This document shows, piece after piece, positions 6,747-9,962 of a DNA stretch of 9,962 nucleotides (its first letter is position 1; each line of letters begins with the position of its first letter). Source of the DNA: Acidobacteriota bacterium (GTDB taxonomy: Bacteria > Acidobacteriota > Polarisedimenticolia > J045); contig JAJRXN010000382.1 in assembly GCA_024276295.1 (NCBI GenBank), forward strand, positions 1 through 9,962, in the 5' to 3' direction. Position numbers and translations under genes: made by a program. Below the pieces are notes generated by a model. The model worked only from the letters and a program-made list of their open reading frames with translations, made no database searches and had not been told where the DNA came from.

Positions 6747-7411
6747 TCGCGCGGGTGATCCTGGTCGGGGCCGGCGATCACGGCCGCGGCGTGCTCGAGA
6801 TCCTGCTCGCCCGACGCGAGGCCGGCCTTCCGGCTCCCGAACCGGTCGGCTTCGTCGACGACGGACCGCGGCGCCACGCGACGCGGCCCGGGGGCGTCCC
6901 CGTGCTCGGTCCGGTCGACATGCTCCTCGAACGGCGCGAGCCCGACCTCGGCATCGTGCTCGCGATCGCCTCGGCGGACGCCAAGCGCGCGCTCGCCGCG
7001 CGCCTCGAACCGGCCGGCCTGCCGTACGTGACGATCGTGCATCCGTCGGCGATCCTCGGCCGGGGGACGACGGTCGCTCCGGGGGCGATCGTCGGTGCGG
7101 GCGTCGTCGTCGCCTACGACACGCGGATCGAGCCGCACGTGACGATCAATCTCAACGCGACCGTGGGCCACGACTGTCTCGTCGGCGAGTTCGCGACGAT
7201 CGCTCCCGGCGTCAACGTCACCGGCCGGGTGACGATCGGCGCCGGGGCGGAGATCCAGACCAACGCGACGATCGTGCCCGGCGTGACGGTCGGCGAGAAC
7301 GCGCGCGTCGGGCCGGGAAGCGTCGTGCTGCGCGACGTGCCGGCCGGCGTGGCGGTCTTCGGCAACCCGGCGCGGGTCATGCCGCAGGTGCCGCGGGAAC
7401 TCGACGCATGA
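6743..7411 (+). CDS. PglD/NeuD-type sugar acyltransferase
   Basis: A 222-residue protein in two parts. Residues 1 to about 95 form a Rossmann-like domain that binds the UDP-sugar: ILVGAGDHGRGVLE (6-19), then GFVDDGP (36-42). From about residue 98 it is a left-handed beta-helix made of hexapeptide repeats (HPSAILGRGTTVAPGAIVG and on). The catalytic base is H143 in NATVGHDCLVG, matching H125 of Campylobacter PglD. It ends in the usual GNPARVM. Members acetylate, or sometimes formylate or acylate, a 4-amino or hydroxyl group of a nucleotide sugar with acyl-CoA as donor. Following an initiating transferase, it probably finishes the first sugar of the repeat unit. The aminotransferase and dehydratase that would supply a 4-amino sugar are not in the window, so an O-acetyl target remains possible. 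ATGA overlaps join it to both neighbours. Confidence 0.92.
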   Translation: MIARVILVGAGDHGRGVLEILLARREAGLPAPEPVGFVDDGPRRHATRPGGVPVLGPVDMLLERREPDLGIVLAIASADAKRALAARLEPAGLPYVTIVHPSAILGRGTTVAPGAIVGAGVVVAYDTRIEPHVTINLNATVGHDCLVGEFATIAPGVNVTGRVTIGAGAEIQTNATIVPGVTVGENARVGPGSVVLRDVPAGVAVFGNPARVMPQVPRELDA

Positions 7412-8775
7412 CCGCCGGCGCCTGGCGACGCACGGCCGGGGGGCTCGGGCTCGCGCTGGTCGGCGGCGCCGCCGTCGGCGTCGCGGCCGGCTTCGGTGCG
7501 CCGGCGCTGCTGACGCTCGGCGCCGGGGCGCTGCTGGCCCAGGGGCTGATGCTCGACTTCCGGCCGACGCGCGTTCCGGTCGTGATGCTCCATTCGGTGG
7601 TGGGCGATCGCCCCGACCGGCCGCGGCCGTTCGGCATCTGGTGTCCGCCGGCCTGCTTCGAGGGCTACCTCGACTATCTGCGCCGCCATCGCTACTCGAC
7701 GGTCGGCCTCGACGATCTGCACGCACACCTGACCCGGGGCGCCGCGCTGCCCCGCAAGCCGATCGTGCTGACCTTCGACGACGGCTACCTCGACAACTGG
7801 GTCCACGCCGCGCCGTTGCTGCGGCGCTACGGCATGCGCGGGGTCGTGTTCATGCCCTCGGACTTCGTGCAGCCCGGCGACCGGCCGCGGCCGACGATCG
7901 AGGACGTCGAGGCCGGCCGGATCGCCGAGGAGGACCTCGAGGTCTACGGCTACCTCAACGAGGCCGAGCTGCGGGCGCTGGCCGGCGAGGGCGTGCTCGA
8001 CGTGCAGTCCCACGGCCGGACCCACACCTGGCTGCCGGTCGGCGAGAGGGTGCTGGACTTCCACCGCCCCGGCCTGCCGATGCGTCACCTGCGCTGGATG
8101 TGGTGGAACCGCCACCCGGAGCGCAAGCCCTACTGGTTCCACGAGATCTCCGCCGAGGGCGTGCCGTGGGGCGCTCCGGTCTACGAGAACCGGCTCGCCC
8201 TGTCCGCCCCGGCGGTGACGCCGGATCCGGGCCTCGAGGAGGTGCTCGTCGCCCATGTCGAGACGCACGGCGGCAGGGCGTTCTACGAGGAACCCGACTG
8301 GCGTGCCCAGCTCGCCCAGGTCGTCGAGGCGTACCGTCGGGCGCATCCGCCGGCGGCACGCCCCGAGACGCCCGAGGCGTTCCGCGCGCGCCTCCGCGAC
8401 GAACTGGCCGGTTCGCGTGAGCGGCTCGAGGCGATCACCGGCCGGCCGGTACGCTTCATGTGCTGGCCCAACGGCGGCACCTGCCGCGAGGCGTTCGATC
8501 TGCTCGAGGAGTGCGGCTATCTCGCCGCGACGCTGCCGCGGCGCTCGCTCCGGCTGAGCAACCACGCGGGGAGCCCGCCCGACCGGATCGGCCGCATCTC
8601 GGCGACGTCGTTCTTCCGCGGCCGCCAGAGTCGCGCGCTGTGGGTCGCCTCGTTCGCGCTCAAGCTCGAGCGCGAGCGCGGCAACCTCTACGCGGAGATC
8701 CCGATCAAGGCGATCTGGCTCTGGCGCAGGCTGGTACCGGCCGGCGGGCCGAAACCGCATGGCGCGGAGGAATAG
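7408..8775 (+). CDS. membrane-anchored polysaccharide deacetylase (NodB/CE4-like)
   Basis: A 455-residue protein. Residues 10-29 and 31-50 are two hydrophobic stretches with a very short FGAP turn, flanked by WRR before and DFRPTR after; this looks like a hairpin anchor. The NodB domain follows: VPVVMLHSV (56-64), motif 1 TFDDGY with D124-D125, and motif 2 SHGRTH with metal ligands H202 and H206. After an unusually long segment of about 145 residues comes CWPNGGT (352-358), in place of the canonical YP-G motif. The long segment is rich in Trp/His/Arg at first (RWMWWNRHPERKPYWFH, about 229-245). CE4 enzymes remove N- or O-acetyl groups from sugars with a divalent metal. The positive-inside pattern would put this domain in the cytoplasm, on lipid-linked or membrane-proximal glycan; that is inference. 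It overlaps the acyltransferase by ATGA. Confidence 0.88.
   Translation: MTAGAWRRTAGGLGLALVGGAAVGVAAGFGAPALLTLGAGALLAQGLMLDFRPTRVPVVMLHSVVGDRPDRPRPFGIWCPPACFEGYLDYLRRHRYSTVGLDDLHAHLTRGAALPRKPIVLTFDDGYLDNWVHAAPLLRRYGMRGVVFMPSDFVQPGDRPRPTIEDVEAGRIAEEDLEVYGYLNEAELRALAGEGVLDVQSHGRTHTWLPVGERVLDFHRPGLPMRHLRWMWWNRHPERKPYWFHEISAEGVPWGAPVYENRLALSAPAVTPDPGLEEVLVAHVETHGGRAFYEEPDWRAQLAQVVEAYRRAHPPAARPETPEAFRARLRDELAGSRERLEAITGRPVRFMCWPNGGTCREAFDLLEECGYLAATLPRRSLRLSNHAGSPPDRIGRISATSFFRGRQSRALWVASFALKLERERGNLYAEIPIKAIWLWRRLVPAGGPKPHGAEE
8766..8771 (+). promoter_or_regulatory. ribosome binding site fixing the GTG start of the ligase
   Basis: GGAGGA spans the end of the deacetylase gene, six bases before the GTG at 8778. 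It is the main reason to choose GTG 8778 over the internal ATG at 8802. Confidence 0.75.
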
Positions 8776-8777
8776 TC

Positions 8778-9962
8778 GTGCATCCCGTGCTCGTCGACCT
8801 GATGGACCGCGCCATCGCCTGGCGTACGGGCCGGCGTTACCGTGCATGTTTCAACGAGTATCGGGCGATGGAGAGCTGGGATCCCGAGCGGCTGCACGCG
8901 TGGCGCACCGGGCGTCTGGTCGAGCTGATCCGCTGTGCCCGCGACGAGGTCCCGTACTGGACCGAGACCCTCGCCGCGCTCGGCGCCGAGCCGGAGGACT
9001 TCCGCGATCCGGCACGTCTCGCCGCGCTGCCGGTGACGACCAAGGACCTGCTGCGCGAGCAGGGCGAGCGGATGCGGCCGCGTCACGACCCGCCGGGCCG
9101 GATCCAGACCCGTTCGACCGGCGGGTCGACCGGACGCAATCTCGTGTTCCGGGCCGACATCGGCACGCTCGACCGTCGCCGGGCCGCCGGGCGGCTGACC
9201 GAGTCGTGGGATGGCGTCGGCCCCGGCACCCGCTCGGCGAGCCTGTGGAGTTCGCCGCTGGACACCGGCCAGTCGTGGAAGGGCTGGCTGCACGACCGGC
9301 TGGCCAACTCGATCTTCCTTTCCGCCTGGGGCGTCGGGGAGCAGGAGATCGCCGAATACGCCCCACGCCTGATGCGCTTCCGTCCCGAGGTGCTGACCTC
9401 GTACCCCTCGGTGCTGCTGGCGTTCGGCAGGGCGCTGGGCCGAGAGCGCTGCCGCGCGATCGGCGTGCGGGTGATCTACCTCTCCGCCGAGGCGCTCTAC
9501 CCGCCGGTGCGCGCCGAGATCGAGGACCTCTTCGGTGCGCCGGTCCGCAACCGCTACGCCAGCCGCGAGTTCGGGCTGATCGCCGCGGACTGCCCGTCCG
9601 GCGCCGGGCTGCACGTCATCGACGCCCGGCTGTGGATCGAGACCGCTCCGTCCGCGGCCCCGGGCGAGCCGGCCGACCTGCTGATCACCGATCTCGACAA
9701 CCGCGCCACGCCGTTCATCCGCTACGCGATCGAGGACCTCGGAACCTTCGCCGGGCACCGGTGTCCGTGCGGTCGCCCCTGGACGCTGCTGGCGACGGTC
9801 GACGGCCGGGCGTTCGACCTGGTCGTCACGCCCGACGGGCGCGCGGTCAGCGGGACGTTCTTCACCATCGCGCTGCGGATCGTCGAGGACGCCGTGGCCC
9901 AGTTCCAGGTGATCCAGGACCGCCGCGAGCACCTGCGCGTCGTCGTCGTTCCCGGTCCGCGC
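8778..9962 (+). CDS. CapK/PaaK-like AMP-forming ligase, 3' partial
   Basis: The frame stays open from GTG 8778 to the window end, giving 395 residues; family members are usually about 430-460, so some 40-60 C-terminal residues lie outside. The AMP-binding P-loop is S113-T-G-G-S-T-G119. Later motifs are ASREFG (261-266, the adenylate-forming enzyme core), TDLDNRATPFIRYAIEDLG, and CPCGRP (329-334) before the hinge, typical of the CapK/phenylacetate-CoA ligase family. Such enzymes activate a carboxylic acid with ATP and pass it to CoA or another thiol. CapK-like members are common in capsule and exopolysaccharide loci, where their exact substrates are mostly unknown. The ACP at the other end of the operon is a candidate thiol acceptor, by inference. 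The gene starts two bases after the deacetylase stop with a strong GGAGGA site. No frameshift or missing motif is seen in the visible part. Confidence 0.9.
   Translation, partial: MHPVLVDLMDRAIAWRTGRRYRACFNEYRAMESWDPERLHAWRTGRLVELIRCARDEVPYWTETLAALGAEPEDFRDPARLAALPVTTKDLLREQGERMRPRHDPPGRIQTRSTGGSTGRNLVFRADIGTLDRRRAAGRLTESWDGVGPGTRSASLWSSPLDTGQSWKGWLHDRLANSIFLSAWGVGEQEIAEYAPRLMRFRPEVLTSYPSVLLAFGRALGRERCRAIGVRVIYLSAEALYPPVRAEIEDLFGAPVRNRYASREFGLIAADCPSGAGLHVIDARLWIETAPSAAPGEPADLLITDLDNRATPFIRYAIEDLGTFAGHRCPCGRPWTLLATVDGRAFDLVVTPDGRAVSGTFFTIALRIVEDAVAQFQVIQDRREHLRVVVVPGPR

Noticed and set aside
7114..8847. 577-residue open frame on the minus strand
   Set aside because: Antisense shadow of the acyltransferase and deacetylase genes; its composition follows the opposite-strand codon bias and no domain is visible.
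8688..9932. 414-residue open frame on the minus strand
   Set aside because: Antisense to the CapK-like ligase, which shows STGGSTG, ASREFG and CPCGR on the + strand.
1..9962. RNA genes, CRISPR arrays, insertion sequences or long direct repeats
   Set aside because: Nearly every base is accounted for by tightly packed coding sequence; I saw no tRNA-like fold, spaced repeats, transposase motifs or terminal inverted repeats.

Overview
The window is a compact stretch of very GC-rich DNA (strongly G/C third codon positions throughout) carrying nine genes, all on the + strand and packed like a single operon. The first gene lacks its 5' end and the last runs off the 3' end. No RNA genes, mobile elements, CRISPR arrays, promoters or terminators are visible. 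A Tat-type signal peptide, a PglC-type phosphoglycosyl transferase and the high GC fit a GC-rich, probably diderm bacterium (for example Myxococcota, Acidobacteriota, Gemmatimonadota or a high-GC proteobacterium). The phylum cannot be fixed from this sequence alone.

Layout: 1-1893 asparagine-synthetase-type glutamine amidotransferase (5' partial); 1927-2193 free acyl carrier protein; 2190-3533 Tat-exported DUF362 protein; 3530-4771 GT4 glycosyltransferase of the WbuB type; 4771-6009 LarA-like (nickel-pincer lactate racemase superfamily) protein; 6021-6746 initiating sugar-phosphate transferase (PglC/WcaJ C-terminal type); 6743-7411 PglD/NeuD-type sugar O/N-acyltransferase; 7408-8775 membrane-anchored NodB-type polysaccharide deacetylase; 8778-9962 CapK/PaaK-like AMP-forming ligase (3' partial). 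Four junctions are 4-base ATGA/GTGA overlaps, one is a 1-base TGATG overlap, two gaps are 2 and 11 bases, and the only larger gap (33 bases, 1894-1926) holds a possible small hairpin.

How the genes may work together: the phosphoglycosyl transferase, acyltransferase, GT4 enzyme and deacetylase form a recognisable core for building and tailoring a lipid-linked oligosaccharide or exopolysaccharide repeat unit that contains an amino sugar. The amidotransferase, ACP and CapK-like ligase look like a carboxylate-activating and amidating branch, resembling modules seen in exopolysaccharide loci such as those linked to exosortase A. The unusual partners are the LarA homologue, which keeps the residues for the nickel-pincer cofactor but has Asn where lactate racemase has a substrate-binding Lys, and the Tat-exported DUF362 protein. 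Together they suggest an uncharacterised modification involving an alpha-hydroxy acid or sugar acid. That last step is inference. Polymerase, flippase, export and nucleotide-sugar genes must lie outside the window, if present.
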